Assembly: GCA_020860865.1 (NCBI GenBank)
Contig: JAJBTL010000384.1
Location: 1-10,045 of the forward strand
Source of the DNA: Planctomycetota bacterium
Lineage (GTDB): Bacteria; Planctomycetota; SZUA-567
Reading direction: 5' to 3'
DNA length: 10,045 bases
This document shows positions 1 to 7,328 of the stretch, piece after piece. How positions within the stretch are numbered: the first letter of the stretch is position 1; the number at the start of each line of letters is the position of its first letter. Position numbers and translations under genes: made by a program. The notes beneath the pieces are model-generated. The model saw only the letters and a list, made by a program, of their open reading frames with translations, searched no databases and was not told the origin of the DNA.

Positions 1-8
1 AAATAACC

Positions 9-38
9 TTGACAATCCGCCCCCGGCTTTGCCATCAT
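9..38 (+). promoter_or_regulatory. Putative sigma-70-type promoter for the cystine symporter gene
   Basis: A perfect -35 hexamer TTGACA lies at 9-14. After an 18-bp spacer comes CATCAT at 33-38, which matches the -10 consensus at four of six positions. Transcription would start near 45, giving a leader of about 60 nt before the ATG at 107. The -10 is imperfect, and the upstream context is cut off by the window edge. Confidence 0.45.
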
Positions 39-106
39 AGAACCGTGCGGGGACGCCGGTCGGGGGACTGGCGGGAGGTCGGGGGCACGCCCGGGAGCGA
101 CCAGCC

Positions 107-1534
107 ATGACGTCTTTCTTCTTTCATGATTTTCTCATGATCAGCCGCGGCCTGACCGTGGTATTCCTTATCGTTCTTGTTCTTCTCTTCGTCGTCATGC
201 GGATGATGGAAAAGCGGAAAGCCTCGTTCGCCCGCCGCGTCCTCGTCGCCACCGGTATCGGCCTCGTCCTCGGCTTCGCCATCCAGTTCGCCGCGGGCTT
301 TCCGGAACAGCCGATGCAGGAGACCTTCATCATCGAGACGACAAAGTGGCTCGGCCTCGTCGGGAACGGGTTTATCGCCCTTGTCCGCATGCTGGTCATC
401 CCGCTCATCATGGTCTCGATTATCGCCGTCATCATCAACATGCAGGGAAGCGATCTCGGCCGCCTCGCGAAAAACACCATCGCCGTCACCATGATAATGG
501 TGATGATTTCCGTCGTCGTCGGCCTCGGCCTCGCCGTCCTTTTTAAACTCGGCACCAACTTCACCGGGCCGGTCGCCGCCACCCCGGACACCGCCATCAA
601 GGACGTCCACCCGGTCGCCGACACCCTCCTCGCCCTTCTCCCAGCGAACCCGGTGGCGGCGATGGTGGAGACGAACATCATCGCCCTCGTCATTTTCTCC
701 GCCTTCCTCGGCGCCGCCACCATGCGCATGAGTAAGAAATACGCGAATATCGTTAAGCCGTTCGTCGATTTCATAAACGCCCTTCAGAAGATAATCCTGT
801 CCGTCGCCATGTACGTTATCCGCCTCATGCCCTACGCCGTCATCGCCATGCTCGCAAACACCATTGCCCAAAGGGGCATCCAGGGGATACTGGAAGTGGC
901 CCTCTTTATCGCCGTCCTCTACCTTGGCCTCGCCGTCGTGTTTGTCATCCAGCTCCTCCTCCTCGCCGTCCACGGCCTGAACCCGTTCACCTATGTCCGG
1001 AAAGGGTTCGACCCGATGATCATGGCCTTTACGTCCCGCTCCAGTGTCGGCACCCTGCCGGTGACCATCAGCACCTTGACCCATAAACTCGGCGTCAGCG
1101 AAGGCACGGCCAACTTCGTCGCCTCCTTTAATTCCACCGCCGGCATGCAGGGCTGCGCCGGCGTCTTCCCGGCCATGCTCGTCGTCTTTGTCTCGAACCT
1201 CGGCGGCACGCCGGCCAATGCCACGTTTCTCGTCATGGCGCTTATTGTCATCTCCATCGGCAGCCTCGGCATCGCCGGCATCCCCGGCACCGCCACCATG
1301 GCGGCGTCGGTGGCCTTGTCCGGTACCGGCATGGCGGCGTCGTTCCCGCTCATCAGCCCCATCCTCGCCATCGACCCGATAATCGACATGGGCCGGTCCT
1401 GCATCAACGTCACCGGCGCGATGACGAACGCCATCGTCGTCGACAAACGCCTCGGCCGCCTCGACGCCGGCGCCTATAGTGACATGGGCCTGGCCCGGGG
1501 ACCGGACGAGGCCGCCGTCTCCATGGAGATGTGA
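107..1534 (+). CDS. tcyP: TcyP/YdjN-like L-cystine:cation symporter (dicarboxylate/amino acid:cation symporter family)
   Basis: This 475-residue, highly hydrophobic membrane protein belongs to the DAACS/glutamate-transporter fold. It most likely imports L-cystine with sodium or protons across the inner membrane. After an N-terminal helix with a basic end (MEKRKASFARR) come the transport-domain signatures. Hairpin HP1 is SRSSVGTLPVT (about 310-320), and the TM7 stretch is NSTAGMQGCAG (342-352). HP2 is rich in Gly and Ala (GIAGIPGTATMAAS), and TM8 carries DMGRSCINVTGA (427-438). D427, R430 and N434 align with the substrate-binding Asp, Arg and Asn of GltPh. NSTAG replaces the NMDGT of glutamate carriers, and A438 replaces the sodium-binding Asp. 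From memory, cystine-type members also have a GC-containing TM7, which favours TcyP. The ATG at 107 has a weak GGGAG about 10 nt upstream; the in-frame ATG at 137 is an alternative. The disulfide reductase gene follows after 82 bp. The family call is strong, and the cystine substrate is inferred. Confidence 0.85.
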   Translation: MTSFFFHDFLMISRGLTVVFLIVLVLLFVVMRMMEKRKASFARRVLVATGIGLVLGFAIQFAAGFPEQPMQETFIIETTKWLGLVGNGFIALVRMLVIPLIMVSIIAVIINMQGSDLGRLAKNTIAVTMIMVMISVVVGLGLAVLFKLGTNFTGPVAATPDTAIKDVHPVADTLLALLPANPVAAMVETNIIALVIFSAFLGAATMRMSKKYANIVKPFVDFINALQKIILSVAMYVIRLMPYAVIAMLANTIAQRGIQGILEVALFIAVLYLGLAVVFVIQLLLLAVHGLNPFTYVRKGFDPMIMAFTSRSSVGTLPVTISTLTHKLGVSEGTANFVASFNSTAGMQGCAGVFPAMLVVFVSNLGGTPANATFLVMALIVISIGSLGIAGIPGTATMAASVALSGTGMAASFPLISPILAIDPIIDMGRSCINVTGAMTNAIVVDKRLGRLDAGAYSDMGLARGPDEAAVSMEM

Positions 1535-1616
1535 CGTCGGCGTTTCCCGTCCGGAAGGTGTTTAAAGGACGGTATGAAAAACTTCCAACCAGGCCGAACG
1601 GCCGAAGGAGCGCACC

Positions 1617-2957
1617 ATGTTGAAGGTAGTCATCATCGGCGCCGTCGCGGCGGGCATGAGTACGGCGGCGAAATTGAAGCGGCTCATGAAGGACGAGGTC
1701 GACATCGTCGTTTTCGAGAAGGGGAGCGACGTGTCCTTCGCCGCCTGCGGCATACCGTATTACATATCGGGGAAAATCGCCGACGCGTCCGAACTTCGCG
1801 AACGGCGGGTCGAGGACTTCAAGAAATCCGGCATCGACGTCCGTATCGGCCACCTGGTGACGGCGGTCAACACGACGGACAAGACCGTCGCCGTCACCGT
1901 GTCGGCGACCGGCGCCACCCTGACGGAGAAGTACGACAAGCTCGTCGTCGCCTCCGGCGCCAGGGTCAGGAAAATCCCGCCCCTCGACGCCGATCACGAA
2001 AACCTCCATGTCGTCCGCACCGTGGACGACGGCATCCGCCTCCGAAAAGCCCTCGAGGACAAGGCGTCGCACCATGTCGTGGTGGTCGGCGCCGGCTATA
2101 TCGGCCTCGAGGTGGCGGAAGCCTGCGCCAAACAGGGGAAGGCCGTCCTCATTGTCGAATTCGCCGAACGCATCCTGCCGGTGATGGACCCGGAGGCGAC
2201 GGACCAGCTCCACGCCGAACTCGAACGCCACCGGGTGCAAATCCGCACCGGTTCCAAGGTGGTGGAACTGAAGACCGACGGCGGGCGGGTGGTCGGCGTC
2301 GTGGTGGAAAACGCCTACGGCCGCGATGTCGTTCCGGCCGAGGTGGTGATCAATTCCGCCGGCATTATCCCGAACGCGGAATTCATCGATGTCAGGAAGA
2401 CAGTGAACGGCGCCATTATCGTGAACGAGCGGATGGAGACGAGCGTACCGGACGTCTACGCCGCCGGCGACTGCAGCGTCATGACTTCGGCCATCACCGG
2501 CGAACACCAGTACGCCCCCCTCGGCACCAACGCGAACAAGCAGGGCCGGGTCATCGCCCACGCCATCGCCGGCGATCCGGTGCCGAAAATCCACCTCCTC
2601 GGATCGAGCGTCATCCGCCTCTTCGGCCTCGACGCCGCCAAGGTCGGCCTGTCCGAAATCGACGCCCAGCGCCTCAACCTCGACTACGAGGCGAATTACA
2701 TTATTGGCAATGCCTATCCGAGCTATTGGGGCAAGGAAAAGGTGTCGATAAAACTCGTCTACGACCGGAAGACCAGGAAGATGTACGGCGCCCAGGTGGT
2801 CGGCCAGGGCGTCGTCGGGGCGCGGGCGAACTACTTCGCCATCGCCATCACCGCTGGCATGACGGTGGACGACTTCGGCTACCTCGACCTCGCCTATTCG
2901 CCGCCGTTCAGCGGCGTCTGGGACGTTACGCTCATCGCCGCCAACACGGTGAAGTAG
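1617..2957 (+). CDS. CoA-disulfide reductase / NADH oxidase-type flavoprotein disulfide reductase
   Basis: This 446-residue cytosolic FAD- and NAD(P)H-dependent enzyme belongs to the single-cysteine branch of the pyridine nucleotide-disulfide oxidoreductases. The FAD-binding loop GAVAAGMS (8-15) is followed by E34 at the end of the second strand. The redox cysteine C44 sits in SFAACGIPYYISG (40-52), the signature of CoA-disulfide reductases and related NADH oxidases or persulfide reductases. The NAD(P)H loop is VVGAGYIGLE (156-165), with E181 after its second strand. The second FAD motif is VPDVYAAGDC (277-286), and the C-terminal dimerisation domain includes Y427 in YSPPFS. The length fits the family without a fused rhodanese domain. 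A good ribosome site, AAGGAG at 1605-1610, lies 6 nt before the ATG. The cystine symporter gene lies 82 bp upstream without a clear terminator, so cotranscription is likely. The substrate could be CoA disulfide, a mixed CoA-cysteine disulfide, cystine, a persulfide or oxygen; sequence alone does not decide. Confidence 0.88.
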   Translation: MLKVVIIGAVAAGMSTAAKLKRLMKDEVDIVVFEKGSDVSFAACGIPYYISGKIADASELRERRVEDFKKSGIDVRIGHLVTAVNTTDKTVAVTVSATGATLTEKYDKLVVASGARVRKIPPLDADHENLHVVRTVDDGIRLRKALEDKASHHVVVVGAGYIGLEVAEACAKQGKAVLIVEFAERILPVMDPEATDQLHAELERHRVQIRTGSKVVELKTDGGRVVGVVVENAYGRDVVPAEVVINSAGIIPNAEFIDVRKTVNGAIIVNERMETSVPDVYAAGDCSVMTSAITGEHQYAPLGTNANKQGRVIAHAIAGDPVPKIHLLGSSVIRLFGLDAAKVGLSEIDAQRLNLDYEANYIIGNAYPSYWGKEKVSIKLVYDRKTRKMYGAQVVGQGVVGARANYFAIAITAGMTVDDFGYLDLAYSPPFSGVWDVTLIAANTVK

Positions 2958-2964
2958 AGGGACG

Positions 2965-2986
2965 CCGCCGGTCGACCGGCCGGCGG
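2965..2986 (+). terminator. GC-rich hairpin after the disulfide reductase gene
   Basis: Eight bases after the TAG stop, CCGCCGG (2965-2971) pairs with CCGGCGG (2980-2986) around an 8-nt loop. No T tract follows on the plus strand. It is therefore at best a weak or factor-assisted terminator, or a 3'-end stabiliser for the symporter-reductase transcript. Confidence 0.3.
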
Positions 2987-2996
2987 TACGCATGGT

Positions 2997-3021
2997 AAAA
3001 GGCTGTCAAAAAAGCGACAGC
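2997..3021 (-). terminator. Small hairpin plus short T-run, possible terminator for the MFS gene
   Basis: GCTGTC (3002-3007) and GACAGC (3016-3021) form a perfect 6-bp stem. Read on the minus strand, the loop contains six T and the stem is followed by C and then TTTT (3000 down to 2997). It lies about 90 bp beyond the stop codon of the minus-strand permease gene, as expected for its intrinsic terminator. The stem and T-run are both short, so efficiency is uncertain. Confidence 0.4.
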
Positions 3022-3067
3022 GTCTCGTAGGTGGGCGCTGTTGCTCTCTCGTTTCCTATGGCGAATT

Positions 3068-3127
3068 CCGTTACGAAACGCGCCGATGTCGTTGGGAGCG
3101 CGCCAATGCCGTTACGAACGCGCCGAG
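3068..3127. repeat. Degenerate tandem repeat, about 20 bp x 3, across the MFS stop codon
   Basis: Three adjacent units of 21, 20 and 19 bp (3068-3088, 3089-3108, 3109-3127) share the pattern yCGTTrsGArCGCGCCrAtG. Units 1 and 3 are almost identical (CCGTTACGAA, then CGCGCCGA), and unit 2 is more diverged. The permease stop codon (TTA on the plus strand, 3112-3114) falls inside unit 3. The last codons of the permease are thus repeat-derived, and unit 1 carries an equivalent in non-coding sequence. Confidence 0.55.
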
Positions 3128-4386
3128 TCCGTCGTCAACGGCGTTTTCGGCAACGATCCGTTTACCGCACCGCCGACCGTATTTCCCAGCCGTTCCCGAC
3201 GGTGATCGAGCGCGTCTTTTCCCATGAGGAGGAAGACCATGAGGAAGCAGAACGGCACGAGGAGGAACGACATCCTGAGGCCGACGATATCCCCGAACAC
3301 GCCGATAAGCAGGGTAAACACGCCGCAGCCCGGCACACCGGCGCACGAGAACAGGATCATCATCATCGTGTGATCGCCCCGGATGCGCGTCGTGCCGTTG
3401 GTCTGGATACTGGGCCAGAACGGTCCGGCGACGATACCGGATAGGAACAGGAGGATAAACAGCGGCCACAGCGACTGGAGCCAGGGGAACGGCAGCACGA
3501 GGACGACGGACAGGGCGGCGGCGACGAGGATCAACTTTTTCAGATTGTGCTGGTGGACATAGAGGCCGGAGAAGAACCGGCCGACAAACATGCCGGCGGC
3601 GAAGCAGGCGGTTCCGGCCCCGGCCGCCCAGGCGGTACCGGCGAATTCTATCTGGATAAAACTGGCGCACCAGAAGGTCAGGCAGAATTCGCCGCCGCCG
3701 GCGAAGAACATGGCGGCGAAGAACAGCCAAAACCGCCGCGTCCTGACCACCTGGCGCCCATGACCAAGCACCTCGCGCCAGTTCGACCTGGTGCTGGCCG
3801 CCGTCGCTCTGGTACCCTTCCGGCCGCGGACGAGGAAGAGGATGGCCGGCACCAGTCCGGCCAGGCCGGAGGCAATAAGAATATACCGCCAACTGATCCC
3901 GATGGTGAGAAGGATCCCGGCCGTCAGCACGAGAACGAGCACGCCGACCGACCAGAACGAATGGGTCAAATTCTGGTAACGACCCGAATCCGTCGGGTGG
4001 AGGTCCTGGACATAGGGCGTGGCCAGTCCTTCGATAACACCTTCGCCGAGGCCGGCAAGGAGGAGGGCGATAAAAAGGACGCCGTAGAACGGCGCCAGCC
4101 CGGCCACGATCATCCCGGTTGCCATGAGGAGGATGGACACGCCGAGGGAGACCCGCTTGCCCCAACGGCCGGCGATGAACCCGCACAGCAGCATCGCCGC
4201 CACCATCGGTGCCGCCCGGGCAATCTGGAGCAGCCCGGCCAGGCCCATGCCGCCGCCGTCCAGGGGGAAATTGAGATCCCGGGACAACGGCACCAGCGTC
4301 ATCGGTACCGCCATCGAGCCGAAGGCATAGACCATGAAGGTCAGCATGGCGGCGACGTCGTACCGGCTAAAAGTCATCTTGCTCAC
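3112..4386 (-). CDS. Major facilitator superfamily (MFS) permease, substrate unknown
   Basis: This 424-residue inner-membrane secondary transporter has about twelve hydrophobic segments in two halves. Between TM2 and TM3 it carries GFIAGRWGKRVSLG, a version of the MFS motif-A loop (G-x-x-x-D/G-R-x-G-x-R/K). The central loop is basic (RGRKGTRATAASTRSNWREVLGHGRQVVRTRRF), and the equivalent loop in the C half is AAGMFVGRFFSGLYVHQHNLKK. A hydrophilic tail of about 35 residues ends in the repeat region. The start is a GTG at 4386 with CGGAG 6 nt upstream; an ATG three codons further in (4377) has no comparable ribosome site. The gene is transcribed alone, divergently from corA and convergent with the disulfide reductase gene. 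A strong promoter with an operator-like palindrome lies upstream, so it is probably under a dedicated repressor not encoded here. The substrate cannot be read from the sequence. Confidence 0.85.
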   Translation of the reverse strand: MSKMTFSRYDVAAMLTFMVYAFGSMAVPMTLVPLSRDLNFPLDGGGMGLAGLLQIARAAPMVAAMLLCGFIAGRWGKRVSLGVSILLMATGMIVAGLAPFYGVLFIALLLAGLGEGVIEGLATPYVQDLHPTDSGRYQNLTHSFWSVGVLVLVLTAGILLTIGISWRYILIASGLAGLVPAILFLVRGRKGTRATAASTRSNWREVLGHGRQVVRTRRFWLFFAAMFFAGGGEFCLTFWCASFIQIEFAGTAWAAGAGTACFAAGMFVGRFFSGLYVHQHNLKKLILVAAALSVVLVLPFPWLQSLWPLFILLFLSGIVAGPFWPSIQTNGTTRIRGDHTMMMILFSCAGVPGCGVFTLLIGVFGDIVGLRMSFLLVPFCFLMVFLLMGKDALDHRRERLGNTVGGAVNGSLPKTPLTTDSARS

Positions 4387-4415
4387 GACATGCTCCGATT
4401 CATTCCTGAGAATTG

Positions 4416-4461
4416 TTATGTGATTACTTATACTAAGTGGTCACATAAGTATCATATCACA
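4416..4461. promoter_or_regulatory. Nested palindromic operator over the MFS transcription start
   Basis: Perfect arms TTATGTGA (4416-4423) and TCACATAA (4441-4448) are separated by 17 bp. Inside sits the near-palindrome ACTTA-TAC-TAAGT (4426-4438). A second pair, TACTTAT (4425-4431) and ATAAGTA (4445-4451), overlaps both. A third TCACA copy is at 4457-4461. The cluster covers the predicted start and the -10 of the minus-strand promoter, the typical position for a repressor operator. The spacing excludes a standard CRP/FNR site. The regulator family is unknown; GntR-like is only a guess. Confidence 0.5.
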
Positions 4462-4478
4462 CAAAACGCCGTTGTCAA
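4451..4478 (-). promoter_or_regulatory. Sigma-70-type promoter for the MFS gene
   Basis: On the minus strand a perfect TTGACA (4478-4473), a 16-bp spacer and TATGAT (4456-4451, five of six) form the best promoter in the window. The predicted start is near 4444, giving a leader of about 58 nt to the GTG at 4386. Confidence 0.65.
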
Positions 4479-4615
4479 TTGGCATTTATACTCTTTACTG
4501 TTTTATTTTCGCGGCGGTGACGGCGACCGGGGCGAATACCCGGCCGGTTTCTTCACGCCCACCATTTCCGAACCATGTGCCCATTAACCGCTTCCTGAAC
4601 GTAAAAGCAAGCATA

Positions 4616-4644
4616 TTGCGGCGTTGACGGTTTTATCGTATCAT
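4616..4644 (+). promoter_or_regulatory. Possible corA promoter
   Basis: TTGCGG (4616-4621), a 17-bp spacer and TATCAT (4639-4644, five of six) point toward corA. The -35 matches poorly. A nearby TTGACG at 4624 has no well-spaced -10, so the assignment is tentative. Confidence 0.3.
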
Positions 4645-4787
4645 GGATGCATACTCGTGGCGCTGGTCTCTGTCGCGGGTTCCATCCACCTTTTTCTGAA
4701 CATACCCGTCCTTAACAGATCCGACGGGCGCAACCATATAACCGACGAAGCAGGACTGGAAGTTTCGCACAGCGCGGGAGCGACGCC

Positions 4788-5771
4788 ATGGCAACATTGT
4801 ACCGCCGGGACGCGGAGCGGGGTATTGTCAGGGAGACGACGGATCTGTCGTCCCTCCCTCCCGGCGTCGTCTGGATAGACGCCATCGACCCGACCGACAC
4901 CGAACTTGAACGCCTCGACGCCGTCATGGGCTTCGAAGTGCCGAACCGTCACGGCATCACCGATATCGAACTGTCGAGCCGGCTCTACAAGGAACCGGGC
5001 GGACTCGTCATGATCGCGAACCTGCTGCCGAAGTCGCGGCATCGTACCCCGAGGCCGGCGGCGTTTGTCCTGAAGGAGCACATCCTCCTCACCATCCGTT
5101 TCAACGAATTCTTCTCCTTCGACCGGGTGTCGAACCGGCCCCAGACCGATAGCGGCCAGGCCGACGCGACGGCGATATCCCTGTTCTGCCGCCTCCTCGA
5201 GGAAGCCGTCGCCGACCGGGCCGACAATATCGAACTGTCCATGCGCTACATGGAGGAACTGACCTCCCGGCTGTTCATCGCCACGCCGCCCGGCAAAAAG
5301 GACGCCATTTCCGAAAGTCCGGAACTGGACGTCGCCCTGAAGCAAATCGGCCGCATGGGGGAATCGGTGTCGAACATCCGGGAAAGTATCACGTCCCTCC
5401 AGCGGGTTGTCAATTACGCCTATACCTACATCCCGGACCATTGGTTCGGCGACCAGCGCTACGTCCTCGAGTCCATCCGGAGCGACCTTGTCGCCCTTTC
5501 GGACGAAGCCGCCTTTTTCATGAACAAGCTGTCCTTCAACCTCGACGCCACGCTCGGCATGATCAATATCGACGAGTCGAAAATCATCCGCCTCCTCTCC
5601 GTCGTCACCCTGCTCCTGTCGCCGCCGACGCTGATCGCCGGCATCTACGGGATGAATTTCGACATCATGCCGGAACTGAACTGGCCGTTTGGCTACGCCT
5701 TCGCCCTCGCCCTCATGGCCGGCACGGCGGTAACGTCGATATGGTACCTCAAGAAAAAACGCTGGCTGTAA
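4788..5771 (+). CDS. corA: CorA-family magnesium/divalent cation transporter
   Basis: This 327-residue protein is of usual CorA length. CorA forms pentameric channels importing Mg2+ (and Co2+ or Ni2+) across the inner membrane. A soluble N-terminal alpha/beta domain is followed by long helical segments (about residues 135-255) rich in charged residues. These form the gating stalk, including the willow and stalk helices. Two membrane helices lie at the C-terminus. The hallmark YGMNF (about 287-291) ends TM1. It is followed by the periplasmic loop DIMPELNWPFGY, TM2 and a basic cytosolic tail (LKKKRWL), as in classical CorA. The ATG at 4788 has GGGAG 7 nt upstream. The gene is divergent from the MFS gene. 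The ligase pseudogene starts 134 bp downstream, after two short GC hairpins (5775-5791, 5795-5809) without T tracts, so it need not share the transcript. A zinc-exporting ZntB-type role is less likely given the MPEL loop. Confidence 0.92.
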   Translation: MATLYRRDAERGIVRETTDLSSLPPGVVWIDAIDPTDTELERLDAVMGFEVPNRHGITDIELSSRLYKEPGGLVMIANLLPKSRHRTPRPAAFVLKEHILLTIRFNEFFSFDRVSNRPQTDSGQADATAISLFCRLLEEAVADRADNIELSMRYMEELTSRLFIATPPGKKDAISESPELDVALKQIGRMGESVSNIRESITSLQRVVNYAYTYIPDHWFGDQRYVLESIRSDLVALSDEAAFFMNKLSFNLDATLGMINIDESKIIRLLSVVTLLLSPPTLIAGIYGMNFDIMPELNWPFGYAFALALMAGTAVTSIWYLKKKRWL

Positions 5772-5905
5772 ACAGACGCGCTCGTCGCGTCGGCCCGGGA
5801 CATTCCCGGCCGCGTGGAGAACGCCATAACAAACCACCGACCCGCCGCCGCCGTTCCCCGCGACCGGCGGTGGAACCACGACAAGCACGTTGTGCCGGAG
5901 ATGCG

Positions 5906-7328
5906 ATGCACCTGTTCTACAACGATATGCTAGCCAAATCCGTCGCCCGCCACGGCGGCAAGGTGGCCCTGGTGCACGAGGGGAGCTATGTCTCGTTCCG
6001 CGAACTGGACTCCCTCGCCGACGCCATCGCCCACGGCCTCCGACGGGACGGCGTCGGCCTCGGGGACATCGTGCCGGTGGTGCTCGACCGGGGCATCGCC
6101 CCGGTGGCGGCGGCCATCGCGGTCTGGCGGGCCGGGGCGGCGGTGGCCATGCTCGACCCGGCCAACCCGAAGCGCCGCCGCGACCGGATGATCGGCGAGT
6201 GTTCGGCCAAGGTTCCTCGACCAGGACTGGCTTCAGACCCACCGGGTGACGGACGACCCGCCCCTGGCCGCCCCGGAAACCATTCCGACCCCGGACGACA
6301 TCGCCCTTGTCGCCTTCACCTCCGGCCCGAACGGCTACCCGAAAGGGGTGGCGATATCGCACCGGATTCTGGCCCGGGCGGTCCGCGTCCACGCTTTCGG
6401 CCGGAGCGAACGGGACGTCTTCCTCGCCGCCTCGCCCCTGGCGACGATTCCCATGGAACAGGAGGTCCTGACCCCGCTCGCCCTCGGCGGCACCGTGCAC
6501 CTGACGCCGGGCCAGGGCCCGCTTCCGGCCGACGCCGTCGCCGACTATGTCAGGCGGAACGGCATCACCGCCACCATTCTCGATCCGGGCCTTGCCTCGC
6601 AGTTTCTCGACATCGCCGACGGCGAATGCCGTTTCCTCCTTGTACCGATGGAGCGGAACCACGGCATCTTCAGCGTCCTTACCCAGGTCTGCAGCAGCTA
6701 CGGCTGCGTCGAGACCTGCGGACCGGTGACCCTGTTCGAAATAGACATGCCGTACGACTCCGTCCCCCTCGGCCGTCCCCTCCCCGGGTCGCGCCTCCAC
6801 GTCCTGGACGAGGAACTCCGGCCGGTGGCGGAAGGCGAGACCGGGGAAATTTGCATCAGCGGCCAACTGGCCAGCGGCTACCTGAACAATCCCGCTCTCA
6901 CCGCCCGGCGCTTTGTCCCGAATCCGCTGGCCCGGGACAGCGACGACGCCGTCCTTTTCCGGACAGGCGATCTCGCCCGGGTTGGACCGGGCGGGGTTGT
7001 CGAATACATCGGTCGGACCGACCGCCTGGTCCGCGTCGGCGGCCGCCGCATTGAACCAGGGGAAATTGAGGTGGCGATGCTGGAGACATCGCCCTTGGAC
7101 CGCGCCGTCGGGGCGGGGATTTCAGGGGATGGCGGTGCGACCCGGCTCCACGCCTGGTACACGGCCGGGTCGCCGGTGAGCCCGGACGCCATCGTCCAGG
7201 CCCTCGCGGACGCCGTCCCCGACTACATGGTCCCGGCGGTCCTGACGCAGGTTTCGGCATTTCCCCGTATGGCGAACGGCCGCATCGATATGCAGGCGTT
7301 ACTGGCACATGACGAACAGGGTGAGTGA
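5906..7328 (+). pseudogene. Stand-alone adenylate-forming (AMP-binding, ANL) ligase, frameshifted near 6211
   Basis: Two frames together encode one adenylation enzyme of about 474 residues, with no carrier domain. The first frame (ATG 5906, GGAG 5 nt upstream) gives A1 VSFRELDSLAD and A2 WRAGAAVAMLDPANP. Near AAG 6209-6211 the homology moves to the frame beginning TTC 6213. That frame then gives A3 TSGPNGYPKG, A5 SSYGCVET, A6 GEICISGQLASGYL, A7 FRTGDL, A8 GRTDRLVRVGGRRIEPGEIE, A9 VPDYMVP and A10 NGRID. Losing two bases, restoring a SAKVFLDQDW junction, would explain the break; one extra base also would. The second frame is closed upstream by TGA at 6189-6191. Other oddities are TSGPNG in place of TSGTTG, Arg for the catalytic A10 Lys, and no equivalent of the amino-group-binding Asp of amino-acid-activating domains. 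The last point suggests an acyl or aryl acid substrate. The gene overlaps the GNAT gene. It could be a true pseudogene, a sequencing error or, less likely, recoding. Confidence 0.75.

Larger units (their letters stand above)
4387..4787. other. Divergent intergenic region between the MFS gene and corA (401 bp)
   Basis: This is the longest gene-free stretch. The first part (about 4410-4500) is markedly AT-rich compared with the window and holds the MFS promoter and its nested palindromes. The stretch from about 4500 to 4610 shows nothing recognisable. From 4616 there is a possible corA promoter followed by a leader of about 135 nt. I looked for an M-box-like magnesium leader fold or a small coding gene there and could not support either. 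Confidence 0.6.

Noticed and set aside
1547..1572. CCGTCC/GGACGG hairpin between symporter and reductase genes as a terminator
   Set aside because: The stem is only 6 bp with a 14-nt loop and no T tract. It does not argue against cotranscription.
1410..2993. 527-residue minus-strand open frame opposite the disulfide reductase
   Set aside because: It is antisense to a complete flavoprotein gene. Its His/Asp/Gly/Arg-rich sequence is a mirror of biased codon use and has no family signature.
4419..4445. TGTGA...TCACA as a CRP/FNR-type site
   Set aside because: The half-sites are 17 bp apart instead of about 6, so a standard CRP or FNR dimer would not fit.
5775..5809. Two GC-rich hairpins after corA as an intrinsic terminator
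   Set aside because: The stems are perfect but only 6 bp, and no T-run follows either. They are noted with corA and not called as a terminator.
4641..6866. 741-residue minus-strand open frame opposite corA and the ligase
   Set aside because: It is antisense to two genes with clear family motifs. Its composition is dominated by Arg, Gly, Asp and Pro, as expected from GC-rich codon shadows, and it has no recognisable domain.
5441..7054. 537-residue plus-strand open frame
   Set aside because: Only the part from 5906 to about 6211 is real coding (ligase N-terminus). The segment before is out-of-frame corA, and that after is out-of-frame ligase.
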